5,429 nt of DNA from Clostridiales bacterium (GTDB lineage Bacteria > Bacillota > Clostridia > Oscillospirales > Acutalibacteraceae). The notes beneath the pieces were generated by a model that was given only the letters and a program-made list of their open reading frames with translations, was not told where the DNA came from and searched no databases. This document shows, piece after piece, positions 5,404 to 5,429 of this stretch. The DNA lies in assembly GCA_020860025.1 (NCBI GenBank), contig JAJBVC010000222.1:1-5429 (forward strand). The letters run 5' to 3'. The first letter of the stretch is position 1. Each line of letters opens with the position of its first letter. Made by a program: the position numbers and the translations under genes.

Positions 5404-5429
5404 ATTCTTTTCTTTTTGTTATTATAGAT

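Overview
The window looks like chromosomal DNA of a low-GC Gram-positive bacterium, most likely a gut-type member of the Clostridia. The basis is AT-rich intergenic DNA, strong AGGAGG-like ribosome binding sites, TATAAT-type -10 boxes and the style of the proteins. This placement is inference; no rRNA or marker gene is present.

Layout. The left part (about 1-1935) reads on the + strand. A possible tail of an upstream gene (1-96) is followed by an extended -10 promoter and a structured leader of about 117 nt. Then come two overlapping genes: a TM1586-type nitroreductase (232-1023) and a membrane-anchored glycerophosphodiester phosphodiesterase (1016-1879). A strong hairpin terminator closes this unit at 1901-1935.

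The right part reads on the - strand, in transcription order: a trimeric-type purine nucleoside phosphorylase (5337-4534), methylthioribose-1-phosphate isomerase mtnA (4503-3526) and an MTA/SAH-deaminase-type amidohydrolase, mtaD (3457-2201). Gaps are 30 and 68 nt, each gene has its own Shine-Dalgarno, and a promoter candidate sits just before the first gene. The two units converge on a 321-bp interval (1880-2200). It holds the terminator and, on the - strand, what looks like a frameshifted remnant of a small Cys-rich (zinc-ribbon-like) protein gene.

How the genes work together. The three - strand genes fit consecutive steps of 5'-methylthioadenosine (MTA) salvage by a deaminase-first route: MTA to 5'-methylthioinosine (MtaD), to hypoxanthine plus 5-methylthioribose-1-phosphate (PNP), to 5-methylthioribulose-1-phosphate (MtnA). 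The same set could process 5'-deoxyadenosine from radical-SAM enzymes. The PNP carries Ser where the vertebrate enzyme has the His that contacts the nucleoside 5'-hydroxyl, which supports (but does not prove) a 5'-modified substrate. No MtnB/C/D/E, MtnK or aldolase gene lies in the window, so the fate of the final sugar phosphate is not visible here. The + strand pair shows no evident link to this pathway. I found no CRISPR array, tRNA, rRNA, insertion sequence or phage gene.
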